Positions 42,363 to 54,500 of a stretch of 64,000 nucleotides of DNA are shown here, one piece after another. The first letter of the stretch is position 1, and each line of letters starts with the position of its first letter. The notes under the pieces are model-generated. The model searched no databases. It worked only from the letters and a program-made list of their open reading frames with translations, and was not told the origin of the DNA. Source of the DNA: Macrocystis pyrifera (taxonomy: Eukaryota; Sar; Phaeophyceae; Laminariales; Laminariaceae); assembly GCA_031763025.1 (NCBI GenBank), contig JASSKH010000021.1, positions 4,278,001 to 4,342,000 of the forward strand. Reading direction: 5' to 3'. The position numbers and the translations under genes are program-made.

Positions 42363-45300
42363 GTCGATCCCATGAACCACTACGTGACAAGGCGGGCGCT
42401 GTGTACGTAACGAACGATTATATTCTTGTGCAACACAAATAAATGGGATATCAACCGGGTAGTTCGTGAGCTGAGGACCGCCCTCCGTCATCGGTCAGGA
42501 ACATTTCGGCCGGCAAGTCCTACCTTTAATTGCAATCACCCGTATTACCGTAGGACGCGTCTGTCTGGTGGGTGTTACCGTTGGCCGGTGGTGTTTTCTT
42601 CTTCTGCGGCCAACGTATCCATGGAGAAATATTTTCGTCGTTCTCCTTTCGTGCACGCGCTTCGCGGTGATCTCTCGAGGTCTCCACCCTGTTAGCTGTC
42701 CCTATACGATTGCTGCCACACACCGCAGTTCTTCTTCTGCTCGGGGGGGGTAGACATCAATAATTCAACGCCTATACTCAATGTTGAACCCGGCAATGTA
42801 TCGTCCGGTCAGCTCATGGGAGGCTCTGAACTCCCTAAAACCTTCAAAATCGGATATCCTCAGCATGCAAAAGCCCTATATCGTAGCTTGGTGGGTGATG
42901 TTTGGGGTGGAGTGAATGCTGTTAGTAGTTGTTGTTGCTGTCCAGCTGTGCTTTTTTTGTAGCAAACAGTCGCTCTCTTCGGTGTGTGTTGTCTAGTTTC
43001 GAGCTGCAGCTATATATCATGCACTGAAGAGCCATCCCATGAGACTATAGGTGTAGGGGTACAAAAACTAACATCGCTAAAAAAGAAAAACATTCCGACG
43101 AGTTTGGGTTGGAAAGGAGAACCCCGTCAATCAGACAAAAAAAAATAGCCAAAATGCATTACTACCACCCTGTCGTGGAACGCGTCTGGTTTTGCGATAG
43201 TTACCCTATTCAGCTGTTCAGTTTCTACGGACCGCCTTTCTTTGTGGTTTCTGCCGTAATGTGTCGTGTGATGTTTCTTGCTCCATGCTGCTCTTGAGGT
43301 GTCCTGTTCGCCGCTGTTGCTCCGTGTTGTCGTGCTTGGTTTCGCTGCCGCAACTGTAGATATATATACCAGGTATATGTGTGTCATGCTGCAACTTGAT
43401 GGTACATACAACAACAGTAGCTTTTGGGGGGCGCTGGTTGGTTGGAATGCTCGTTGAGTTGGTTGCACTATTTTTGTAGTTTCGTTTGTCATCTGACAAT
43501 GTGTAGCTTGATAAGTGCCCATAACCACAACATGATTAAATTGACACGTTCGTAGATTAAAAAAAAAAAGATCTTACAATTGATATAAACCTACCAGGTA
43601 CAGTATAAGGGAACACCACGCCTTTTTTTTCGTTCAGCAGTATCAACCTATATAAATAAATGCGGAGATGTTGCGTCCGATGTCTGAAACGGTTGTTGAC
43701 GTGGCAAAATAAAATATTCGACGTCCGTTTTGGCCGCATGTATATTTTATATGTTCGCGCATCGGATCCTTCTTCCAACAGCGAGAGGTCCTAATTGCGA
43801 CACCTCATAAATAAACTCGTTCGATACTGCTGCTTGGTTGGTCGAGGCTGGCCTTTCGGTCGGTCGTTTTCGTTGGACGGATGCCACCGAGAAACACGAG
43901 GCGGACCCCTGCCGACCTCGAGCCCCTCAAACGGATAGAGCTGGGGTTGGGGTCGGGTTGGGTCTGGGCCAACGTGCAAAGGTTGATATTCTCAGTGAGT
44001 AAAACTGAGTCTCTGTTTCGGTAATTACAAATGTGTCTGTCTGTCCGTCCGTCTGTCCGCGTGCCTTATATTTTCGAACACGTTCCAATGATCGATATAT
44101 AAGGTCGTTACAGATGATATTCGTACGACGTATTCGACTCTTACGGACCATGTAGACTGAAACATACCATACCACCAGACAATATTTAGCCATATAGTAC
44201 ATCCACTACACCGTACCATCATACCATACCACCAACATATCATACATACCGTGTTTATTCCTTACCAGGTATATCATATCAACATACCATATCACAAACC
44301 GTGTTTTTTTCCATATAGTAATCAAACAGTACCATCAAACCGTACCAACACACGATATCACATACCGTGCCACACCGCACAACCCTACCTTACCACGCCA
44401 TACCCATACTGTACCAACACCACAGGGCGACTGAACAGGAGCGAGTATAGATACCGTACTACTAAATACCAACGCCACAAGAGCATTCGAGTATAGATTC
44501 CTTACTACTGTACCAACACCACAAGTACCCAAGAGCATACGTTGAAGGTGCAAGGTGATGAGGTGATATATGAGGAGGTGAAGGTGCAAAGGGAGAGCGA
44601 TGGCACCAGGGAGCAGCAGCAGCCGAAACGGCAACAGCAGCCGTAGCAGCCACGTCTGCAACTTCTGTCCTCTGTCTAATACTTTTTTACGTAAAGTGAT
44701 GAAATACATCAGCTGTGAGTTCGACTGACCAAGTAGTCGATACACAAATCTGCAAGCTGCGTAATACGCCTGTTCTATATTTCATTTATAGTATAGGGGT
44801 TGTGCACAAATTAGGATGTGTTTACATAGGAATTAGACACTGAATTTTACAAATTGTACGATAAGCCGTTCGCGCGTATTATATACCAGTATGTACTTCC
44901 TTTTATAAAAAAATAAAAATACACATCAGCCTTGCGTCAGCTGTGAGTTCAACCCGATTACTTAGCAGCCGTCGTGCGTGCAAGCGCAATGTCAAGAAAC
45001 CCCGCTGTAGACCACTGCCGCCGTAGATCTGTCACGTTCGTCATTCCCACTCTTCTAGTAATAGTAGGCTGTGAAAGAGTCTCGTGCATCACTATTAATA
45101 CCAACAATACGAAACAGATTTTTTCTAGCACATCGAATGTCCTTTACGAACCACGATGAATATCCCATATCCCCGCCCAGTACGACCACGAGTAGTACCG
45201 ATAGCCAGCACGCAGACGCTTAGGCTCCGTCAAACCCTGCCCGCTGGGGTGCCGTCTGTGCCGGTCCCGACTGGTCTCTCTCGTCACTCTCACCAAAACT

Positions 45301-46260
45301 CCAACTGCGATATGACAAAAAAAGACAAAATGAAACTGAGAACAGCGCTCGAATGCGTTTCATCGAGGGCAGTAACAATTGACCAAAGGTGTTGCACAAT
45401 TTTATTCGCAAGGTGGTGCGTGCAATCAGAGGTACCCTCGGCACCGTGCCACTCCTAGAGGGCCCCTGCCGACCTTGAGCCCCCCCAAGGGTTGAGAGTT
45501 AGGGTTGGGTCTGGGCCAACGTGCAAGAAAGATAGACATTGACCAAAGGTGTTGCGCGCTTGTTTTTGCAAGGTAGTGCTTGCAATCAGAGACACCTCCA
45601 ACATCTTGCCGCCCCTAGAGAAACGCAAGACCGGTGCGTATCTCAACCGTGCGTTGTCCACCTCTGCACGGTAGGGGGGTGGGCGCACTCATGTGTTGCT
45701 TCCCTTAGTCATTTGGTTTGACCATTGCCACGCATCTCGTTTAAACGGGGCGCGCGTGGAGTGGGGGTGAGGTAGGGCGGAGGAGGAGGGAGGGAGACAG
45801 CGCAGAGAGCAGGGCACACATAAATAAACAGAAATATTGGCAGAGACGACACACACCACAAGAAAAACGGCCAAAAGACATGATGTTTATCTTTATTTTA
45901 CTTACTATGGTACGTACACACATCACAACAACAACGCCCACCCATCCACCCGTTATACCCGCTTTGTCCATCATCATAACGTCCCCCCTCCCCCCCCCCC
46001 CTCCTCACCCCCCCCAAGCCCGAAAAGAACGCTACACCCGTTTCAGGGCGCACCCTGGCTCACAAAATTTAAGAAAAGCCTCCACGCTATAAAAATGGAG
46101 GCTTCTTCCTGCCGGCCTTTCGCGGTCTCTCTCTCCCACGGAAAAAAGCAATACGCCGAGTCGAACTTGTGATCGATCGTTTTATATACGGTTACTGTAT
46201 CGCTTTCCTGCCCGCTGTTTCACGGATATAAAAAAAAAACAACACCAACTATGTTGGTCA
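42363..46260. other. Gene-poor intergenic region
   Basis: No supported gene. A 133-codon minus frame (43127-43528) lacks family features. GTACCA/CATACC-rich sequence occupies about 44155-44530. A block with GACCAAAGGTGTTGC(A/G)C occurs twice (45380, 45542), and GGGTCTGGGCCAACGTGCAA occurs twice (43960, 45507). Confidence 0.5.
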
Positions 46261-46445
46261 CTCATTTAGGCGGCAAGTACCCCCCGCACGTGCCACTATT
46301 TCGGTCAATTTGGAAGCTTGTATATTTCGCATGAGCCACCATGTTGGTCGGTTTGGCGACATGTGCCCCGCGCATTTTGCCACCATTTTGGTCATTTGGC
46401 GGCATGTGCCCCGCATTTGCCACCATTTTTGGTAATAGTGGAGGC
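46260..46445 (+). repeat. ~50-bp tandem repeat, three units
   Basis: Units based on CCACCATTTTGGTC followed by GGCGGCATGTGCCCCGC. Confidence 0.7.
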
Positions 46446-46485
46446 GTATGCCCCCCCCCCCACACACACCTCCCTCCCTTCCAAG

Positions 46486-46796
46486 AGCTGCACATGGTGG
46501 CTGGCCGCGTTCAACGAGCCTCCGACGGGTTTCAAGAGCTCGCAGGACGCCCCGAACCAGGGGGTACGATAGATAGCCCGGGCCAGCGGGCAGGTACGTC
46601 TCTTACGAAACAATCATCACGACGCCCTCCTCGCGTACTCCAAATCAACTCTAAGCGCCGTCACGAAATGCATTTAGAAGAGGGGCATGTATCGCTCGAG
46701 ACAGCGCAGTCGTCAGGACACCAACCAAGCAGTCGGCCCGGCCCACACGAGGGTCGTGACCCTCCTAATCCCCTGAGTAGCGTCATCCTACCGTAG
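46486..46796 (+). other. Candidate exon of unknown gene
   Basis: Follows a strong pyrimidine tract ending CCTTCCAAG. One frame stays open for about 103 codons (starting near LHMVAGRVQRASDGFQELAG) to a TAG near 46795. A CAG|GTACGT donor lies inside at 46594. No homology is recognised. It could be a terminal exon, an internal exon of 108 nt, or chance. Confidence 0.3.
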
Positions 46797-49080
46797 TATA
46801 TCGCTCAAGACACGTCCGTGCTCCTTGCTCCGACCATCCGTGAAGCCGGCCGCCAGAAAAAAGCTAAATCGACGCAATGTACCGCCGGCCGCCAGAAAAC
46901 CGACACCACTACCTGAACCCCGCGCCCCCCCCCCCCCCCCCCCCCCCCTATAACTAGCTAGCTTCTACCGCATTCTCGAACCAACTTATCCACCCACCCC
47001 AGCTACAGCAGCGGGCCCACAACCCCTCCTCTTCACATCCATCTCCAAAAAAATGTTTTGAGCCTATTTATATACCACACAAGCAAAGCGTGAACGCATC
47101 GCATGCATGCGGAGCGCCTATTCTTACGTATACACTACATGCGTCACGACTCGATCACAGAGGCGTGGGGTCTCAGAAACAGTGGGCGCACTGAATATGA
47201 ACCACAGATCACAGATAGATCACGTTCAGAGCATCGTAGATGGACCACTTTCAGAAGGGGGGGGGGGGGGAGAATGAAATACAAATCCTGGGGGAAAAAC
47301 GCACCTGGTTATATGAAGAAGAGAAACCGCACGTTGCACTGATTTTTTCAACACTTATTTTCTCCCCAGGACCGCTGCTCGTTCGTGTTTGTTCCCCTTC
47401 TTTTGAAAGTGGTCCATTACCGCGAGGGAGCCTCCTCCAACAGGCCAGCACAGCCCCCCCCTACGCCGCTCTACTGTTCTGCTGTACAGGGGCGAGAGAA
47501 TCAGCCGCAGTGGCGGCTTAAGACAAAAAAAAAACACACACATACACCAACAACAACAAGAAGACAGGCAATCAATCTACCGAATGACAAGCAACGATAG
47601 CACACACATCGCCTTGGGATATTTATTCCTCACGCTTATAAGCTTGATAGCGAAAAGGGGGGGCGTATAAACGACCGAGCAATGCAGGAAGGCAGGTAGG
47701 TACCTGATATGTGTCTGTGGAAACACCACGACGGGATCTCTTCCCAACGCCGCCCTTTTCGTTGTGAGTGCCCCCCCCCCCTATTTATTCCCGGAGAAAT
47801 TCGTCTTAGAAACTCGTCCCACGGTGTATGTATGTCGTCTTGCGTGTTACCACTCTAGGTGTCTGTCAATATAAGGACCGCTTGGTATTCATGTTGATGT
47901 ATAAACGATCCTTACATTTCCGCCCAGACTGGTACACGGTATCTACTCTTGGAACGGTGCGCATGCGCGCACGACAGCACTACAGGCCAAATCAACCAAA
48001 CCGCAGTTTTCCCCCGGTTCGTTATCTTTTGAGCAGTCAGGCTACACGCGCTGTCCCTGTCCCACTTTCGCGGTCACAGCAGTGGAACAAGATCAGGCAA
48101 CCTCCGTGCGCATACTACCTACCGCCGCTCGCGTTGATCAAACTCCCTCCGCTTTGGGGTGAAGCGCGGCAGCGGCTCTCCTTTTTCCTAGATAGACAGA
48201 ACGGCGAGAAACGCTCGTAAAAAAAAAAAAAAAACGAGGAGAACCAAGAGCTCCATTTCCGCGCGAAAGGCAAAACGCCATCTGTAAAAAGCAGGGGACG
48301 ACTCCTTCCCCTCCCCCCCCCCCCCCTGCCTTTCAACAGGCATGAAATAATCCTCTGCTTCAGCCTCAGCTTTATTCCTCCCATAGCATCCGGTGCGAGC
48401 AGGCGGGGTTGCATAAGCCGTGACTCTGAAATGGTCCTTCTCGCTAAAGCGTAGAGCCTGCCCGCTAAGCGTATACCATACACTAGAGCATGCAAAACCC
48501 TCTAGGGCGTAAAACGCTGAACCGTAGAACATGCTAAGCCTTAGAAACACGCTAAAAGCGTACAACGTGCCTAAACCGTGTCTCGTAGAACACTATCGAG
48601 ATAAAAAAAAGCGTGAAACATGCTAGATAGAACACACAAAAAACAAAGCGGAGGACATGCTGAAGCTTGGAACATTCTAAGGCCGTAGAGAAGAACACGA
48701 GCGAGAACATACTCAAGAACATGATCAAGAACACTCCCAATAACATTCTCAAGAACAACCTTAAGAACGTAGAACACGACCCAAGACCCCATCCACGGCC
48801 AAGGGCGGACGAGGGAGGGAAAAATGCGCGTAGGGTGGAGGGGTTGCGATGCGGGGTCGTCGAGACAGTCCGGAGAACGCGTCCGAACCGTGGGGGTAGC
48901 AGGGCAGGCTCGGGGTGGGGCCTGCCAGGCAGCAGCAGAAGCAGCAGCATCCTGATTTTTGTCGGTGTGCCGCAGTATGGAGGTTAGAGGGCAGGCTAGG
49001 CACCATTCGCGAACCCCGGACGCCCCTGTCGATTTAATGGTGGTCCTCGGCATGTTACGCAGTTCCCCCCTTTGTTTTCG
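46797..49080. other. Region 3' of CenH3; no supported gene
   Basis: Contains a C run (about 46926-46949) and a 60-bp hairpin related to 40410 (about 47870-47925). Decayed repeats of AACATGCTAAG (48400-48600) and AAGAACATNCTC (48685-48775) follow. The long minus frame 48571-49053 lies downstream of the CenH3 stop and has no recognisable domain. Confidence 0.5.
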
Positions 49081-49131
49081 TTACTCTCGGCTCTGTCCTC
49101 GAATCCTACGCGCTAGCTGAAAGTCCCGAAC
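49081..49131 (-). CDS. CenH3 exon 5 (alpha-3 and stop)
   Basis: Begins after the acceptor CCAACCGAAG, encodes [16 protein letters not shown] and ends in TAA at 49083-49081. It matches the H3 C-terminal motif ([11 protein letters not shown]), with Phe in place of Ile as seen in plant-type CenH3. It follows exon 4 in phase 0, completing the histone fold. Confidence 0.9.
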   Translation of the reverse strand, partial: VRDFQLARRIRGQSRE

Positions 49132-51535
49132 CTTCGGTTGGAAACGATAACGATTCGAGGCAGAGAGAGAGGAGTGAGGTAGATTTAGAATTGGACAGGA
49201 CAGGACAGGAACAGGGTAGAGCACGGCAAGGCAAGGCAAGCCAAGCCAAGCCAAGCCAAGCCAAGGTTAGGTTAGGCAAGCCAAGCCAAGGCAAGGCCAG
49301 CCAAGGCCGGCCAAGCCAAGCCAAGCCAAGCCAAGCCAGGCCATTCAAAAGATCAACTACAGTAGAAAGCATTACACGGAACAGACGCACTGCATGAATG
49401 CCTCATCGAGCAAGCCGGACAACTGCACCATTCAAGTAGAATCGTCCGGCTGACCCTGGTATGTATTATCTGGGGGAGTCACCGACTTATCATACCCTTG
49501 AAGAAGAATGCTCGAACGCGCGACACTTGTCAAAGTTTGAGTATTCCACCTGTCGGGAGAGCTCACGACTGACGTCTAAATATAACGGTCTAAAAGTATT
49601 TACAAACTTGTCAGCTGTGGGGTCAACCATTTTTTACTATTTTGGACAGAAAGATCTGCGAACGAGGTTGGGCCGAGCAGGAACCTGTTCAACCGTTTTG
49701 ATAGCTTGAGTAGAATGCTCTGCGAACGAGGCTAGGCTGAGCAGGACCCTTGACAGACAGGGTACGCAGAAAAAAGCCTTGGTGGCATAGCAGCATAAAA
49801 ACTCCAGTCTGTCGCCGCTCTCACCATTATCGTCACTCGCTTGGCGTGAAGCGCACAGAGATTCGAGTCCTCGAAGAGCGAGACCAGGTGCGCCTCCGCC
49901 GCCTCCTGCCGAAACGAAACGTCCAAAAGGACGAAACGACACAAGAACGCGAAACGGCACAATTAGGCGCGAGATCCAAGACGAACGGCGCAAAAACGTG
50001 AAACGGCACAAATTAGGCGCAACGTCCAACGTCCAAAGACGAAACAGCACAAGAAATCGAAACTGTACAGTTAAGGGAAAAGACCAAAACGAAATGACAC
50101 ATAAAAAGCCACGCGTTACGTACAAATGTAGCGAATTTTCAGGACGAAACGGAAAAAGATACTCACGTCCAAGAAAAAGCGGCAGAAAAACAACGCAGAA
50201 ACACCGAAACGGCACAACAAAGCAAAAAGTGAAAAAAAAAAAAAAAAGAGAGGAGAAATAAGAGGAGAATGAACCGAACTATCCCACAGAGGAGAGAGGG
50301 GGACAGCGGGACAGCACAAAAAACAATGCCACCCTCTCTAATTCGAAGTAGTATCCTCAAAATGTAGGTGCAATTGAATACAACTGTTCCGGAATGTAGA
50401 GAAAAAATAATGCACAAATCAAGGGTACGCGCAAAAAAAGAACGAAAAAAAAAAAGAAAACGGAGCCGTACTGGCCACCATGTCGGAGTTGAACACTAAC
50501 TACGGCTCGTAGCGGGTTGGGATTTTCGTCACAACTGAATTAAAACATTTTTTTTTTTCAGTTTAATTTCACTTGACTTCTGGGCGGGACTCCGAAAATA
50601 AAGGTGGCCTGTCGATATTTTTTTTGTCGCGTACCCTATGCACAAATGGTCCTTTTTTGCTTCGGAACAGAGGGGTAGGGGAGAAGCAAATGTACCAAAG
50701 ACTGAAAAAAAAACAGCGCAACGAACAACGAAGCGGCCGCTAGACGGGGGACGGCACAGGACAGCGAAACCTCCAAACGTTCATTCACACGGGCAGAACA
50801 TATCACCGCCTCCGATTTCAAGTACTGACTGTAGATATTCCCCAAAAAAAAAAGTACGGGAAACTTGCATGCAGGGCTAAAACTGAAAAAAAATGGTCCA
50901 ACTCCAACATAGAGTAGCTTGTCCACAAAAGGTGGGTGCCGCTGCCAAAAAGGGTTGCGGAAAAGCCACTCGGAATGAAAACTGAAAACATTTTGCCGTG
51001 GAATGATCGAACAAGTCACGAGCTAGGTCATCCAAAATCTACACCCTATATCGGCCTGCATGAGACGCTGCTGTGCAGGATCTGTATCGTGTATAGACCC
51101 GACCCCGGAAACACCTGCTAGATCATGCAGATTATCAACACAGCTCTCTCTCCCACCCGGCAACATGAGCTGCATCATTCAGATCATACAGATCATACAG
51201 ATCAGGGATCTACCTATCTACCATGAAAAATATAAATCATGAAGAGATCTGATCCGTTTGATGGGTGCAAGGTTTTAGTAAAAAATATATACATAAATAT
51301 ATACCCAGTGTTGTTCCATTTCCTCGCACGAAACCCACCTGCAACGCTAAAAGAGCCGCCGCCTGCCACCGGTACGACTTCCCCGATGGTGTGAACGCCT
51401 CCTGCACCTCCTTCACCTGAAAATATGTGCACGAAGGTGTGTGTTGCGCACGGACAACAATCGGCGATAAAGCTGCCGTACCAAAACGAGGAAGTTTTGC
51501 AACTTCGTGAATGTGCTATTGTAATTCGCCACGCG

Positions 51536-51567
<32 letters not shown>

Positions 51568-54500
51568 GCTTCGGTGAGCCAGATTGAGGCGTCGAAGACT
51601 GATTGATCATGATCATCATCATCATCGTCATCACCCACCACCACCACTGCCACCGGCATTATCATGCCATCGTTATCATCATTCATCATCTTCACCACCA
51701 TCATCATCATAGCCATCCATCACCACCACCGTCATCATCACTATCATCATCGCCACCGCTTATGAGCATCACATCATTCTGTCACACTTCACGGGCTCTT
51801 AACGGGTCAGAAAGTTTCGAAATATCACGGGTCGGGTCGGGTCAGGAGGTTTGCAAACTCTCACGGGTCGGGTCACCCTTAACCGACCAGACCCGACCCG
51901 ACCCGCGCGGTTTGACCCGGCACGTCAACAACATCGGCTATATATCAGGTACATAGAATTACAGGCAATGACGGGTCATACAGATCAGAGATGCAATAAT
52001 CTGCCCTGAACTGTCCAGATCACCAAGTGGGGACCTGATCTGATCTGGAATGTCTGATCTGCCGGACGGGTGAAAACATGAAGATGAACTGGAACGCACC
52101 AGCCGCGCAAAGGGGAGCTTCCTGATGAGCAGCTCCGTCGTGCGTTGGTACGCCCTTATCTCCTTGAGAGCGCGTTCCCCCGGCCTGAAACGCCTTCGCT
52201 TCGGCTTGTTTTCGTCCGACCCCGCTCCGCCGCCCTTTCTCGACGCCAAAGACGTCCTAAAAAAGGGGTGCAGTGTCGAGCGAAGAAACGGGCGGGGGCA
52301 GGGTTAGGGTTGGTTGCGGGGGAAAAAAATTACACGTCGGACGGCCACCGTAGATCACGAACTGAATCATCTAGAGAGATCCTAACCTGCCGTTACGATG
52401 TATCGTGCGTCGGAGATACTATGACGATCTACAGCGGTGGATCTCATCTGGATCTTAACCGGCCGTTACGATGTCTTGTGCAGGATCTGTTCGAGTGCGG
52501 ATCCAACCCAAGAAACATGCCCTAATGAATAAGATAATGCAGATTATGATGCGGCTCCCACCCGGAAAAACGGACCAGATCATGCAGATCAGAGATCTAT
52601 CTGCCACTGAAAGATCTAGATCATCAGGTGGAAATGGTCTATCTGATCTGTGCGGTGTGTGGAATGTTTACGACGAGACTCATCCGAACGAATAGGCAGG
52701 CAAGCTCATTCCTTGGTCTGGTTCCCGTGGGCTTTTCTTCTTTCTGCAGCTCTTTATGAGCTATACCCACCGCATGTAATCTTCAATTTTTCTGGATGGC
52801 AAACACGATAATAGCAACACCATCGATACTCAAAACAACGAAGGGCCTCACCGCTGGCTACGAATGCTACTGCGTGATCATAAAGCAAGCAGTTTCTTTG
52901 TTCCATGTGTTTTTTTGTTGTACGAGGTACACTTTACGAACCCATCTATTATCTTCACCCCTACAGTAGTACGTATATACAGTACTTATCCACCCCCCTC
53001 ACAAGCGGTTCTTAGTAGGATGCAGCTCACCCTTCATGCGACTCGCCGGACACCTCACGGCGCTTCGCGCTTGGTGCAAGCAATGTCTGCCTGATCGGTG
53101 AAAACCCGACATGCTCCGTCCCGGCTTTGTAGGGATGCGAGGGTCTATGGTCATACGACTACGGCCATGCATGAGATCGAGTACATCGCTCCTATCAAGT
53201 ACACCCCCCCCGCCCTTCGTAACTCAGATCTATTACGGCCACATACATATAAAGCAGGCCCTTCTTCCCGCCCCCCCTCCCGACCAGAACGCGTGGAACG
53301 ATAGCGGTGGCACTTTTAGGCCTTTTTTTTCTGAATTACGGGGCTCCTTAACCCAAAATCGTCGCAGTTTCGTTTTTGTGTTGCCATGGGATCGTTTGTC
53401 GGGTACATAATGCATACGCAGCACTTTCGTTTCGCTCCAAAATCAGTTTTGGGATGAGGTGCATAAACCTCCTTAAGATCAAGTGAGGAAGCTCAGAAAA
53501 CAAAACGGTGCACATCTGCGAGTGCTGAAGCATGCGTCTACGTACGGAGGAGCGCGCCTTCTTTTGGATCGCGCAAGAGTTGGCACTTCTTTTTTTGTTT
53601 CGACTCGGCGGCTCTTGTCGAATCGAGCGTAAGTGGGGTATCATCGAACGGAAATCAAATCGCGAGTTTCATACTGGTACTGCTGGACAGGTGTTTGGCA
53701 AAAAAATCGGCGGTTGTGTACGGTGGTTGTTCTGCGTAGTGATCATGCACAGCGATAATGCACAGCGATTATGGCACACCGTCACTTTGCACACACATAC
53801 GTAGCGGTTTCGTACACCGGTTCTGCATGCACAGCGGTTTCGGCCATCAAGCAGAGGTTTTGTATGGCGGTTCAGCAAAGCGATATTCACAGCAGCGGTG
53901 GTTCTGCGCAACGGTTTTGAACGGCGGTTTTCCACAGCGATTTTGCACAGCCGTTCTGCACAGCGTTTTTGCCGAAAACACCCCTACAGAAGTATACCCA
54001 AAGAACCTGACACCTGGGAATCACAGCAGTTGTTGCTGCTCTCACAATAACTCATCGCCAAAAATCTTGTCCGTGGTCAGAGAATAGGCCCACAAATAAG
54101 AAGTGATCCATCAACGCTTCAAAGACTGCATGCAGTCCCGTTTTGAGGACAAACTACTAATAATTTGCAGGGCTATACGCGGGTCAGGAAGTGCTCAAAA
54201 TTTCACGGGTCGGTCAAGAGTTTTTCAAAATCTCGCGGGTCGGGTCAGCGCGGGTCTTGAGTTCTTCGAATCTCAAGCGTCGGGTCGGGTCGGGTCACGA
54301 GTTTCTCAAATATCACGGGTCGGGTCGGGTCGGGTCGGGTCAAGAGGTGATAAAAAGCTCACGGGTCGGGTCAAGTCATGACCCGCGAGAAACGGGTCAC
54401 TCGTGGGTCGGGCCAAAATGACTCGCGAGTTGTTTTTTGCTGACCCGCGGGTCGACCCGCGGGTCGGACCCGCGCATGCGGCCCGCGGACCCGACACTTG

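Noticed and set aside
43127..43528. 133-codon minus ORF as a gene
   Set aside because: Atypical composition, no splice or family support, in a gene-poor stretch.
48571..49053. 160-codon minus ORF with MPRTTIKSTG, considered as the CenH3 last exon
   Set aside because: It does not match the H3 C terminus, whereas 49131-49081 encodes [11 protein letters not shown] in phase.
51603..51956. His/Ser-rich ORF
   Set aside because: Derived from a (ATC)n microsatellite and a GGGTC fragment inside CenH3 intron 2.
53348..53644. Basic minus ORF ([17 protein letters not shown]), considered as the CenH3 N-terminal exon
   Set aside because: Its donor phase does not fit exon 2, while the exon at 57455 fits exactly and is H3-like.
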